A stretch of 6,631 nucleotides of DNA, taken from positions 1-6,631 of the forward strand of contig JAKLIE010000104.1 in NCBI GenBank assembly GCA_022709775.1. Reading direction: 5' to 3'. The DNA is from Pseudomonadota bacterium. GTDB lineage: Bacteria > Pseudomonadota > Gammaproteobacteria > Burkholderiales > Casimicrobiaceae. Shown here in pieces: positions 1-6,355 of this stretch. The position numbers and the translations under genes were made by a program. Position 1 is the first letter of the stretch, and each line of letters opens with the position of its first letter. The notes beneath the pieces were generated by a model, which did not search any database, was not told where the DNA came from, and saw only the letters and a program-made list of their open reading frames with translations.

Positions 1-79
1 ATGGCTCGTTTCCGCCGGGCGCCCGGGGCCGGATCAAGGATTCCCGAGAAAATCGTCGCACCGCCGCGCGCGGCGCGCC

Positions 80-85
80 TAGAAT
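80..85 (+). promoter_or_regulatory. Possible -10 element upstream of napF
   Basis: TAGAAT stands out in otherwise GC-saturated sequence and matches the sigma-70 -10 consensus at five of six positions. No convincing -35 hexamer is found 16-18 bases upstream. If used, the transcript would have a leader of about 110 nt that includes the inverted repeat at 159-183. The rest of 1-201 holds no recognisable gene. Confidence 0.3.
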
Positions 86-158
86 GCGCGGATGGCCGCC
101 CGGGTCTCCACCGGGCCGGACTTCGAGTTGCAGGAGGCGCGAAGGAATCGAGGCAGAG

Positions 159-183
159 CGGCGGCCGCGCAGCGCGGCCGCCG
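159..183. repeat. Perfect GC inverted repeat just upstream of napF
   Basis: Two 12-base arms (159-170 and 172-183) are exact reverse complements separated by one A. The core is GCGGCCGCGC / GCGCGGCCGC. It ends about five bases before the napF Shine-Dalgarno region. It could be an operator or an RNA hairpin limiting access to the start, but such repeats also occur by chance in DNA this rich in GC. Confidence 0.4.
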
Positions 184-201
184 GTCCGGGAGAGCGACGC
201 C

Positions 202-768
202 ATGAGGAGCACGAACCACGGACGGGCCAGCCACCGGCCCGCGCGCGTCCCGTCGGGAGCGCCGGATCTCGCGCGGCGCGCGCTCCTCGTCGGCGACGCG
301 CCCGGTCCCGTGCTGCTGCCCCCGTGGTCGCTCGCGCCGAGCGACTTCGACCAGGCCTGCACGCGGTGCGGCAAGTGCGTCGACGCCTGCCCGACGCACG
401 TCCTGAAGCTCGCCGCGGGCACGGTGCAGGTCGACTACGCGGACGGAGAGTGCACGTTCTGCGGCGAGTGCGTCGACGCGTGCCCCGAACCCGCCTTCGA
501 CGTCGCGGCGCGCGCGGCGGGCGCGCGTCCCTGGGCGGTCGTCGCCCGCGTCGACGCGACGTGCCTCGCGCGCCTCGGCGTCGAATGCCAGAGCTGCGGC
601 GACGCGTGCGAGCCGCACGCGATCCGTTTCCGCCCGCGGCCGAACGCATCGGTCCCCGAGCCTCGCGTCGACGGTGCGCACTGCACCGGCTGCGGCGCAT
701 GCGTGCGCGTCTGCCCTGCCAGCGCGATCGAAGTGCGTCCGCGGCCCGCCGGCCCCGTTCACGCCTGA
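202..768 (+). CDS. napF: Ferredoxin-type protein NapF
   Basis: Cytoplasmic iron-sulfur protein of 188 aa. In known systems NapF assists maturation of, or electron supply to, the periplasmic nitrate reductase NapA. Four cysteine clusters are visible: C53/56/59/63, C84/87/90/94, an atypical group C121/C129/C132/C136 (CLARLGVEC then CGDACEP), and C161/164/167/171. The VEC-x2-C-x-D-x-CEP-x-AI-x-FRP stretch and the PPWS segment before the first cluster are hallmarks of NapF as I recall the E. coli protein, which is about 164 aa. The ATG at 202 is chosen because GGGAGA (188-193) lies at ribosome-binding distance and the family similarity begins soon after it. The frame is open back to base 1, but the upstream part has no family character. 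There is no Tat-type signal peptide. No napD, napA or napB lies downstream; the next gene is an unrelated FAH protein. Family assignment is firm; the role here without visible partners is inferred. Confidence 0.9.
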   Translation: MRSTNHGRASHRPARVPSGAPDLARRALLVGDAPGPVLLPPWSLAPSDFDQACTRCGKCVDACPTHVLKLAAGTVQVDYADGECTFCGECVDACPEPAFDVAARAAGARPWAVVARVDATCLARLGVECQSCGDACEPHAIRFRPRPNASVPEPRVDGAHCTGCGACVRVCPASAIEVRPRPAGPVHA

Positions 769-808
769 CCACGCGCCGGCGCCGCGACGCTTCGCGCCGC
801 GCGCGCGA

Positions 809-814
809 TATGAT
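809..814 (+). promoter_or_regulatory. Possible -10 element upstream of the FAH gene
   Basis: TATGAT sits 30 bases before the FAH start codon in the only AT-richer patch of the napF-FAH gap, and would give a leader of roughly 24 nt. No good -35 hexamer is visible. It suggests the FAH gene may be transcribed separately from napF. Confidence 0.35.
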
Positions 815-844
815 GCGGGTCCGTTCGACTGCCCGCCCGGTGCG

Positions 845-2023
845 ATGCTCGCCGATCTCGACCCCGCACGAGCCCTGCCGCACGACGCGTCGCGCGCGAC
901 GCTGATCGGACGCGCGTGGCTCCCCGCCGCGGGCGGTCCCGCGCCGATCGTCGTCCGCGACGGCGTCGCCTACGACCTCTCGCGCGCCGCGCCGACGGTG
1001 AGCGAGCTCCTGAACCAGCGCGACCCGGTTGCGGCCGCTCGCTCCCTGCAGGGACTCCCGCGCATCGGCACGGCGGCGGACCTGCTTTCCAACAGCGACG
1101 AGGCGTCGCGCGACGCGTCGCGGCCATGGCTCCTCGCGCCCGTCGACCTGCAGGCGATCAAGGCGGCAGGCGTGACGTTCGTGTCGAGCATGCTCGAGCG
1201 CGTGATCGAGGAGCAGGCGCGCGGGGATCCGGCGAAGGCCGAACGCGTGCGCCACGCGATCGTCGCGATCATCGGCGACGACCTCGCCGCGGTGCGCCCC
1301 GGATCGGCGGAGGCCGCGAGGCTCAAGGACGTGCTGATCGCGCAGGGCGCGTGGTCGCAGTACCTCGAAGTCGGAATCGGCCCCGACGCCGAAATCTTCA
1401 CGAAGTCGCAGCCGATGTCGGCGGTCGGCACCGGCGCGGACATCGGCATCCACCCGAAGTCGGCGTGGAACAACCCGGAGCCGGAGATCGTGCTCGCCGT
1501 CGCCTCGGACGGCCGCGTCGTCGGCGCGACCCTCGGCAACGACGTGAACCTGCGCGACTTCGAGGGGCGCAGCGCGCTGCTGCTGGGAAAGGCCAAGGAC
1601 AACACGGGCTCGTGCGCGATCGGCCCGTTCGTGCGGCTCTTCGACGACGGCTACTCGGTGGAGGACGTGCGCCGCGCCGACCTCGCGCTGCGCGTCGAAG
1701 GGCCGGAAGGCTTCGTGCTCGAAGGCTCGAGCTCGATGGCGAGGATCAGCCGGGATCCCCTGGATCTCGCCGCGCAGGCCATCGGCGAAAACCACCAGTA
1801 CCCGGACGGCTTCGTGCTGTTCCTCGGCACGATGTTCGCGCCGGTCAAGGACCGGTACGGCCCGGGCCAGGGGTTCACGCACGCGGTGGGCGACATCGTG
1901 ACCGTCTCGACGCCCTCGATCGGCGCGCTTGCGAATCGCGTGCGCACCAGCGACACGGTCGCACCGTGGACGATGGGCGCGGGCGCGCTCATGCGCAACC
2001 TCGCGAAGCGCGGACTGCTCTGA
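845..2023 (+). CDS. Fumarylacetoacetate hydrolase (FAH) family protein, COG3970-like
   Basis: A 392-aa soluble enzyme of the FAH superfamily, whose members hydrolyse, decarboxylate or dehydrate 2-oxo acids at a divalent metal. The C-terminal two thirds carry the FAH fold. The expected metal ligands are E212 and E214 in NPEPEIVL and D233 in LGNDVNLRDFEGRS. Further family segments are IFTKSQPMSAVGTGADIGIH (185-204), GKAKDNTGSCAIGPF (248-262) and the GTMFAP loop (328-333). The N-terminal part (about 1-95) resembles the extra domain of the roughly 390-aa subgroup that includes sugar-acid dehydratases such as 2-keto-3-deoxyarabinonate dehydratase. The ATG at 845 starts the conserved MLADLDPARAL-type opening; no strong Shine-Dalgarno is seen. 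The frame is open further upstream but overlaps napF there. The superfamily is certain; the substrate is unknown, with a 2-keto-3-deoxy sugar acid or ring-cleavage product most plausible. Confidence 0.88.
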   Translation: MLADLDPARALPHDASRATLIGRAWLPAAGGPAPIVVRDGVAYDLSRAAPTVSELLNQRDPVAAARSLQGLPRIGTAADLLSNSDEASRDASRPWLLAPVDLQAIKAAGVTFVSSMLERVIEEQARGDPAKAERVRHAIVAIIGDDLAAVRPGSAEAARLKDVLIAQGAWSQYLEVGIGPDAEIFTKSQPMSAVGTGADIGIHPKSAWNNPEPEIVLAVASDGRVVGATLGNDVNLRDFEGRSALLLGKAKDNTGSCAIGPFVRLFDDGYSVEDVRRADLALRVEGPEGFVLEGSSSMARISRDPLDLAAQAIGENHQYPDGFVLFLGTMFAPVKDRYGPGQGFTHAVGDIVTVSTPSIGALANRVRTSDTVAPWTMGAGALMRNLAKRGLL

Positions 2024-2064
2024 CCGCGCCGGACGTTCCCCGCACGCACCCGCCGCGTCGTGCG

Positions 2065-2082
2065 CCGGCCGACGGCGGCCGG
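2065..2082. terminator. GC hairpin in the FAH to MetE-like gap
   Basis: CCGGCCG (2065-2071) and CGGCCGG (2076-2082) form a 7-bp stem around the loop ACGG, 42 nt after the FAH stop. No T-run follows, so it is not a classical intrinsic terminator. It may reduce read-through or protect the 3' end. Chance GC symmetry is possible. Confidence 0.25.
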
Positions 2083-2095
2083 GATGCGGCGGGCG

Positions 2096-2101
2096 TAAAA
2101 T
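2096..2101 (+). promoter_or_regulatory. Possible -10 element upstream of the MetE-like gene
   Basis: TAAAAT, in the context GCGTAAAATG, lies 58 bases before the chosen start at 2160 and is the only AT-rich hexamer in the gap. No clear -35 is seen at standard spacing. Together with the hairpin just upstream it suggests separate transcription of the MetE-like gene. Confidence 0.35.
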
Positions 2102-2159
2102 GTCGATCCGATTCCCGCCGGCGGCGCTGTCGTCGCCGGCCCCATCCTCGCGAGCAGCC

Positions 2160-3305
2160 ATGGCCGACACCGCCGCACCGCCCCGCACGACCGTCCGCAA
2201 CGTCCCGCCGTTCCGCGCCGACCACGTCGGCAGCTTCCTGCGTCCGCGCGCGCTGCTCGACGCCCGCGAGAGGTTCGCGAAGGGCGAGATCGACGCCGCC
2301 GCGCTGCGCGGCGTCGAAGACGCGGCGATCCGGGACGTCGTGAAGTTCCAGGAGGACCTGGGACTGCGCGGCATCACCGACGGCGAGTTCCGCCGCACGT
2401 ATTTCCACATCGACTTCCTGACGCAGCTCGACGGCGTCGAGACCAAGGGCGGCATCGCGATCAGCTTCCACAGCAACGCGGGGAACGTCGACTTCGCGCC
2501 GCCGATCATGCAGGTGACCGGCAAGGTCCGCCACTCGCGGCCGATCCAGCGCCGGGACTTCGAGTTCCTGAAGTCGGTGACGACGCGCACGCCGAAGGTG
2601 ACCATCCCGTCGCCGACGATGCTGCACTTCCGCGGCGGCCGCGGCGCGGTCAGCCGGGACGCGTACCCGGCCATGGAGGATTTCTTCGACGACATCGCGA
2701 AGGCCTACCGCGAGGAGATCGCCGACCTGGCCGCCGCCGGCTGCACCTACCTGCAGCTCGACGACACCAACCTCGCCTACCTGTGCGACACGAAGATGCG
2801 CGAGGGGGCGAAGGCTCGCGGCGACGATCCCGACGAGCTGCCGCGCCGCTACGCGAAGCTCATCAACGCGGCGATCGCGACGAGGCCTTCGTCGATGAAC
2901 GTGTGCGTGCACCTCTGCCGCGGAAACTTCAGGAGCGCCTGGGCCGCCGAGGGCGGCTACGAGCCGGTCGCGAGGATCCTGTTCAACGAGCTCGACGTCG
3001 ACGGCTATTTCCTCGAGTACGACGACGCGCGCTCGGGCGACTTCGCGCCGCTGCGCCACGTGCCGAAGGGCAAGGTCGTCGTGCTCGGGCTCGTCAGCAC
3101 GAAGCTCGACCGCATGGAGACGAAGGACGAGCTCAGGCGCCGCATCGACGAAGCGGCGACGTTCATGCCGCTCGACCAGATGTGCCTGTCGCCGCAGTGC
3201 GGCTTCTCGTCGACCGTGCACGGCAACGAGATCGCCGTCGCGACGCAGGCGGCCAAGATCCGGCTGTGCGTCGAGACGGCGCGCGACGTCTGGGGCGGCG
3301 TCTGA
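2160..3305 (+). CDS. Cobalamin-independent methionine synthase-like methyltransferase (short MetE, COG0620)
   Basis: A 381-aa protein matching only the catalytic C-terminal barrel of MetE, about half the length of full MetE (around 750 aa). The family's zinc ligands are present: H251 and C253 in CVHLCRGN, E286 in FLEYDD and C347 in LSPQCGFSS. The DHVGSFLRP opening (21-29), GITDGEFRRT (71-80) and LQLDDTNLAYL (198-208) are typical of this single-domain group. The group contains core methionine synthases thought to take methyl groups from a donor other than polyglutamyl methyl-folate, as well as epoxyalkane:coenzyme M transferase. The reaction is probably zinc-thiolate alkyl transfer; the donor and acceptor cannot be read from sequence. 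The ATG at 2160 is preferred over the in-frame ATG at 2100, which overlaps the likely -10 element. The stop codon lies at the edge of a palindromic repeat (3310-3341). Not convincingly the cell's housekeeping MetE. Confidence 0.88.
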   Translation: MADTAAPPRTTVRNVPPFRADHVGSFLRPRALLDARERFAKGEIDAAALRGVEDAAIRDVVKFQEDLGLRGITDGEFRRTYFHIDFLTQLDGVETKGGIAISFHSNAGNVDFAPPIMQVTGKVRHSRPIQRRDFEFLKSVTTRTPKVTIPSPTMLHFRGGRGAVSRDAYPAMEDFFDDIAKAYREEIADLAAAGCTYLQLDDTNLAYLCDTKMREGAKARGDDPDELPRRYAKLINAAIATRPSSMNVCVHLCRGNFRSAWAAEGGYEPVARILFNELDVDGYFLEYDDARSGDFAPLRHVPKGKVVVLGLVSTKLDRMETKDELRRRIDEAATFMPLDQMCLSPQCGFSSTVHGNEIAVATQAAKIRLCVETARDVWGGV

Positions 3306-3341
3306 CCCACACCGGGGTCAGATTTGAATCTGACCCCGGTG
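3301..3341. repeat. GGGGTCAGATT palindrome with three mutually pairing segments
   Basis: The main palindrome has 15-base arms at 3310-3324 (CACCGGGGTCAGATT) and 3327-3341, separated by TG. A third related segment, TCTGACCC at 3301-3308, overlaps the MetE-like stop codon and can pair with GGGTCAGA at 3315-3322, competing with the main hairpin. Palindromes built on GGGGTCAGA are, from memory, common intergenic elements in beta- and gammaproteobacteria and resemble REP-type elements. Here it fills most of the 62-nt gap to the dehydrogenase gene and may act as a terminator or mRNA stabiliser, although no T-run follows. Confidence 0.8.
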
Positions 3342-3367
3342 CTGGCGTTCTCGGAAAGGGGGACACG

Positions 3368-4294
3368 ATGTCGGAAGGATGCGGGCTGTCGATCGGCCTC
3401 GTCGGCTACGGCGAGGTCGGCAAGATCCTCACGGCGGCGCTCGTCGGGCGCGAAGTCGCGTGGGTCGGCGCCTGGGACGTCCTGTTCGCCGATCCCGCGT
3501 CCGCCGCGCCGTTGAAGGCCCATGCGGCGAAGGCCGGCGTCGACGCCGTCGCGTCGATGGCGGCGCTGACCGCGCGCGCGGACGTGGTGATCTCGGCGGT
3601 CACCGCTTCACAGGCGTGGTCGGTCGCCGACGAGGCCGCGCGGACGATCCGCCGCGGCGCCTGGTTCATGGACCTCAACTCGTGCTCGCCGGGAACGAAG
3701 CAGCGCTCGTCGCAGCGCATCGACGCGGCGGGCGGTCGCTACGTCGAGTCCGCCGTGATGACCACCGTTCCGCAGTACGGCATCCGCGTGCCGATGCTGC
3801 TCGGCGGCAAGGACGCCGCTGCCCTCGAAGCGCTGCTGGAGCCGCTCGGCTTCTCGATGGAGATCGCCGCCGACGGCGTCGGCGTCGCCTCGGCGATCAA
3901 GATGTGCCGCAGCGTGATGATCAAGGGGCTCGAGTCGCTGCTGGTCGAGAGCCTCACGTCGGCTCGCGCCTACGGTGTCGAAGATCGCGTGCTCGCGTCG
4001 CTGCACGAGACCTTCCCCGAGCTCGACTGGGAGAAGGTCGCCTCGTACATGGTGAGCCGCACCGCATTGCACGGGAAGCGCCGCGCCGAGGAGATGCGCG
4101 AGGTCGCCGTCACCGTGCGCGAGGCGGGGCTCGACCCGTGGATGGCGTCCGCGATCGCGGAGCGGCAGGACTGGATGGCGAAGCTCAAGGAGCCGGCGGG
4201 CCTGGCGCAGGTGCCGAAGGACGCGAACTGGCGCGAGTACGCGGACCGGCTGATCGCGGCAATCGACGCGCGGCGGATTTCCGCGGCCGACTGA
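3368..4294 (+). CDS. NAD(P)-dependent dehydrogenase, 6-phosphogluconate/beta-hydroxyacid dehydrogenase type with DUF1932
   Basis: A 308-aa cytoplasmic oxidoreductase. The N-terminal Rossmann domain (about 6-165) has the dinucleotide loop GLVGYGEVGKIL with GxGxxG at 13-18, and a substrate-loop-like LNSCSPGTK (103-111). The helical C-terminal part (about 190-260) matches DUF1932, including MVSRTALHGKRRAEEMREVA (228-247). K178 in ASAIKMCRSVMIKG sits where beta-hydroxyacid dehydrogenases carry their catalytic lysine; the usual following N-N is replaced here by C-R-S, as I recall for DUF1932 members. The ATG at 3368 has a strong Shine-Dalgarno, GGAAAGGGGG, just upstream. The gene is probably co-oriented with the MetE-like gene as a unit, but a strong palindrome lies between them. 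Likely oxidises a hydroxy acid; the substrate and NAD/NADP preference are unknown. No truncation or frameshift is seen. Confidence 0.87.
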   Translation: MSEGCGLSIGLVGYGEVGKILTAALVGREVAWVGAWDVLFADPASAAPLKAHAAKAGVDAVASMAALTARADVVISAVTASQAWSVADEAARTIRRGAWFMDLNSCSPGTKQRSSQRIDAAGGRYVESAVMTTVPQYGIRVPMLLGGKDAAALEALLEPLGFSMEIAADGVGVASAIKMCRSVMIKGLESLLVESLTSARAYGVEDRVLASLHETFPELDWEKVASYMVSRTALHGKRRAEEMREVAVTVREAGLDPWMASAIAERQDWMAKLKEPAGLAQVPKDANWREYADRLIAAIDARRISAAD

Positions 4295-4301
4295 CGCGAA
4301 A

Positions 4302-4317
4302 CCGCGCTTCAGCGCGG
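4302..4317 (-). terminator. Small hairpin between convergent genes
   Basis: CCGCGC (4302-4307) and GCGCGG (4312-4317) pair around the loop TTCA, which contains the hemerythrin stop codon complement (4309-4311). Read leftward, the stem is followed by TTTCGCG, giving a weak intrinsic-terminator shape for the hemerythrin transcript. Read rightward there is no T-run. The gap between the two convergent stop codons is only 14 nt. Confidence 0.35.
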
Positions 4318-4896
4318 CGCCGCGGCGTCCGGCCCGACGCCCCAGGGCGGCGGCGCGATCGCGACGATGCGCCGGAACAGCTCGCGGAACGCCTTGCTCG
4401 CGGGCACGCCGACGATCGGGTCGCTGTTCGACGCGAACGCCGCGTCGATCGCCTCCCAGTCGTCGCCGGTCAGTGCCTTCGCCGCGAGCGGCAGCACCTC
4501 GTCCTCTTCCTTGCGCATGTGCAGCCAGTGGAAGTGCGAGTAGCGCTCGACGCCTTCGACGAAGGGCGCGAGCGCCGTGGGATCGTCGCGGAAACGCTCC
4601 CACTTCGCCTTGAGCTCGTAGAAGCGCTCGCGGCCGATCTCGTGCTCGGCCTCGAGTCCGTCGAGCAGCAGCGTCGCGTCGGGCCGCCTCGTGCGGAGCC
4701 GCGCGAACAGGAAGTCGTCTTCCTTCGGGTGGTGGAGCTTCTCGGGGAACGTCTCCATGTAGTGGAACATCGCGCCCAGCAGCGCGTGGTCCGCGGCCAT
4801 GCGACCCGCGGCGACCTCGGCCAGCAGGTGGCGCAATCCCTCTATCACCGCGGTGATGGCGCGGTGCTCGTCCTGGATGATCGCGATCGCCTTCAT
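4309..4896 (-). CDS. Hemerythrin-like (HHE) domain protein
   Basis: A 195-aa soluble protein with a four-helix HHE cation-binding domain, a fold that usually holds a non-haem di-iron centre for oxygen, NO or iron handling. Candidate ligands are H11 in DEHRAI, H55/H56 with E59/D60 in KLHHPKEDD, H85 in EAEHEI, and H121/H123/H126 with E130/E131 in SHFHWLHMRKEEDE, matching the H...HxxxE...H...HxxxE pattern. The tail (about 145-195) after the domain is of unknown role. The ATG at 4896 lies 12 nt after the livF-like stop on the same strand. The leader TGACCCCGGGCCCC has no Shine-Dalgarno, so translation may be coupled to livF. Its place at the end of a transport operon is unusual functionally; it may simply ride the same transcript. 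Domain assignment is strong; the ligand and physiological role are unknown. Confidence 0.88.
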   Translation of the reverse strand: MKAIAIIQDEHRAITAVIEGLRHLLAEVAAGRMAADHALLGAMFHYMETFPEKLHHPKEDDFLFARLRTRRPDATLLLDGLEAEHEIGRERFYELKAKWERFRDDPTALAPFVEGVERYSHFHWLHMRKEEDEVLPLAAKALTGDDWEAIDAAFASNSDPIVGVPASKAFRELFRRIVAIAPPPWGVGPDAAAPR

Positions 4897-4908
4897 GGGG
4901 GCCCGGGG

Positions 4909-5610
4909 TCAGGAAACGGAGACGAGCCGGTGGAGCGTCTCGGGGTCGGCGAGCAGCTGCCCGCTCGTCGATCGGTGGACGACGCGGCCGCGCTCGAGCA
5001 CCACGGCCTGGCGCGTCAGCGCGAGCGCGAGCTTCGCGTGCTGCTCGACGACGATCACCGCCATGCCGCCTTCGGCGACCAGCTCGCGGATCACGTTCAT
5101 CAGCTCCTGCACGATGATCGGCGCGAGCCCTTCCATCGGCTCGTCGAGCAGGAGCAGGCTCGGGTTCACCATCAGCGCGCGCGCGATCGCGAGCATCTGC
5201 TGCTCGCCGCCCGAGAGCTGGTTGCCGTAGTTGCCGCGGCGCTCCTCGAGGCGCGGGAAGATCCCGTAGACTTTCTTCACCGTCCACCGTCCGGGACGGG
5301 CAACCGCGGTGAGGTGCTCCTCGACGGTGAGCGAGGGAAACATGAAGCGCTCCTGCGGCACCCAGCCCAGGCCCGCCTGGCTGCGCCGGTGCGTCGGCAG
5401 CGCCGCGAGGTCGCCGCCACGCCAGGCGAGTCGACCGCCGCGCAGGCGCGTCAGCCCCATCAGCGTGACGAGCAGCGTCGTCTTGCCCATGCCGTTGCGG
5501 CCGAGCAGCGCGAGGCTGTCGCCCTCCTCCATCGAGAGCGACACGTCCTCGAGGACGATGCCATCGCCGTAGCCGGCGGTCACGCCTTCGACGGCGAGCA
5601 GCTCAGCCAT
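4909..5610 (-). CDS. livF: HAAT-family ABC transporter ATP-binding protein, LivF type
   Basis: A 233-aa ATPase subunit working with a LivG-type partner and LivH/LivM-type permeases at the inner membrane to drive uptake of branched-chain amino acids or related compounds. Motifs in order: Walker A GRNGMGKTT (37-45), Q-loop Q86 in WVPQERFMFPSLTV, signature LSGGEQQ (132-138), Walker B SLLLLDEP (151-158) and H-loop H191 in VVEQHAKLAL. Length and the EQQMLAIARALM segment are typical of LivF. The ATG at 5610 lies inside the end of livG (8-nt overlap, 5603-5610), with GAGGCGCAGC before it, implying translational coupling. Urea (UrtE) or amide importers use close relatives, and the ATPase alone does not separate them. 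The gene ends 12 nt before the hemerythrin-like start. Confidence 0.9.
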   Translation of the reverse strand: MAELLAVEGVTAGYGDGIVLEDVSLSMEEGDSLALLGRNGMGKTTLLVTLMGLTRLRGGRLAWRGGDLAALPTHRRSQAGLGWVPQERFMFPSLTVEEHLTAVARPGRWTVKKVYGIFPRLEERRGNYGNQLSGGEQQMLAIARALMVNPSLLLLDEPMEGLAPIIVQELMNVIRELVAEGGMAVIVVEQHAKLALALTRQAVVLERGRVVHRSTSGQLLADPETLHRLVSVS

Positions 5611-6355
5611 GCTGCGCCTCGCCCAGGTAGACCTCGCGCACGCGCGGGTTGGCGGCGATCTCCGCGGGCGTGCCTTCGGTCAGCACGCGTCCGCCGACCA
5701 GCACGGTGATGCGCTCGGCGAACCGGAACACGAGCTCCATGTCGTGCTCGATGAACAGGATCGTGACGTCCCTGGGCAGCGCCGCGATGACCGAGAACAG
5801 CTCGGCGCTCTCGCCGGCGGGGATGCCGGCGGCCGGTTCGTCGAGCAGCAGGATCCGGGGCTTCGTGGCCAGCGCGAGCGCGATCTCGACCAGCCGCTGC
5901 TTGCCGTAGGGCAGGTTGCGCGTGAGCGTGTCGGCCTCGGGCGCGAGGCGCAGCATCTCGAGCAGCGCGTACGCCTCGTCGGCCTCCTTCCGCTGGCTCG
6001 CCACCGTGCGGTGCCAGATCCCCGCCCGTCCCCTGCGCTCGCACACCGCGAGCACGGCCGACTCGAGCACGGTGAGCCCGGCGAACAGCGTGTTGATCTG
6101 GAACGTGCGCGTCATGCCGCGCTTGACGCGCTTGTGCTGCGGCAACGCGGTGATGCGCTCGTCGCCGAGGAACACGTCGCCCGACGTGGGTGCGAACACG
6201 CCGGTCAGCAGGTTGATGAGCGTCGTCTTGCCGGCGCCGTTCGGGCCGATCAGCGCGTGGCGCGCCCCCTGAGGGAACGCGAGCGACACGTCGCTGTTCG
6301 CCTTGAACGCGCCGAAGTGCTTCGACAGGCCTTCCGTCCTGAGGGCGGCGGTCAC
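5603..6355 (-). CDS. livG: HAAT-family ABC transporter ATP-binding protein, LivG type
   Basis: A 250-aa ATPase, partner of the LivF-type protein in the same importer. Motifs: Walker A GPNGAGKTT (37-45), Q-loop in TRTFQINTLF (Q86), signature-position segment NLPYGKQRLVEIAL (147-160), Walker B RILLLDEP (167-174) and H-loop H204 in FIEHDMELVF. The roughly 25-residue insert between Q-loop and signature (VCERRGRAGIWHRT region) is normal for LivG. The signature reads LPYGKQ rather than LSGGQ. The start is taken as GTG at 6353-6355, preceded by the excellent Shine-Dalgarno GGGGGAGGA and giving the standard LivG length; family similarity begins within ten residues. The frame stays open upstream through the 102-bp tandem repeats, so a longer start cannot be excluded by stops alone, but that extension would be low-complexity repeat peptide. 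GTGA at the start overlaps a stop in another frame. Confidence 0.88.
   Translation of the reverse strand: MTAALRTEGLSKHFGAFKANSDVSLAFPQGARHALIGPNGAGKTTLINLLTGVFAPTSGDVFLGDERITALPQHKRVKRGMTRTFQINTLFAGLTVLESAVLAVCERRGRAGIWHRTVASQRKEADEAYALLEMLRLAPEADTLTRNLPYGKQRLVEIALALATKPRILLLDEPAAGIPAGESAELFSVIAALPRDVTILFIEHDMELVFRFAERITVLVGGRVLTEGTPAEIAANPRVREVYLGEAQHG

Noticed and set aside
33..37. ATCAA as half of an FNR site upstream of napF
   Set aside because: The partner TTGAT at the required four-base spacing is absent (CGGGG is there instead), so only a chance half-site remains.
1..201. napF reading frame open back to an ATG at base 1
   Set aside because: The extra 67 residues have no NapF-like character, and a good Shine-Dalgarno sits before the ATG at 202. 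Open frames are common by chance at this GC content.
561..609. Odd spacing of the third cysteine group in NapF as a damaged cluster
   Set aside because: The C-x7-C-x2-C-x3-C arrangement is the normal NapF pattern, so it is not a lesion.
2100..2159. In-frame ATG at 2100 as start of the MetE-like protein
   Set aside because: It overlaps the likely -10 element TAAAAT, lacks a Shine-Dalgarno, and the added residues are not family-like.
3379..5709. Very long open frames overlapping several genes on both strands, including a 776-codon rightward frame and a 559-codon leftward frame (3608-5287)
   Set aside because: They are arginine-rich translations lying in other frames of, or antisense to, well-recognised genes, as expected in GC-rich DNA. 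No family motif or start signal supports them.
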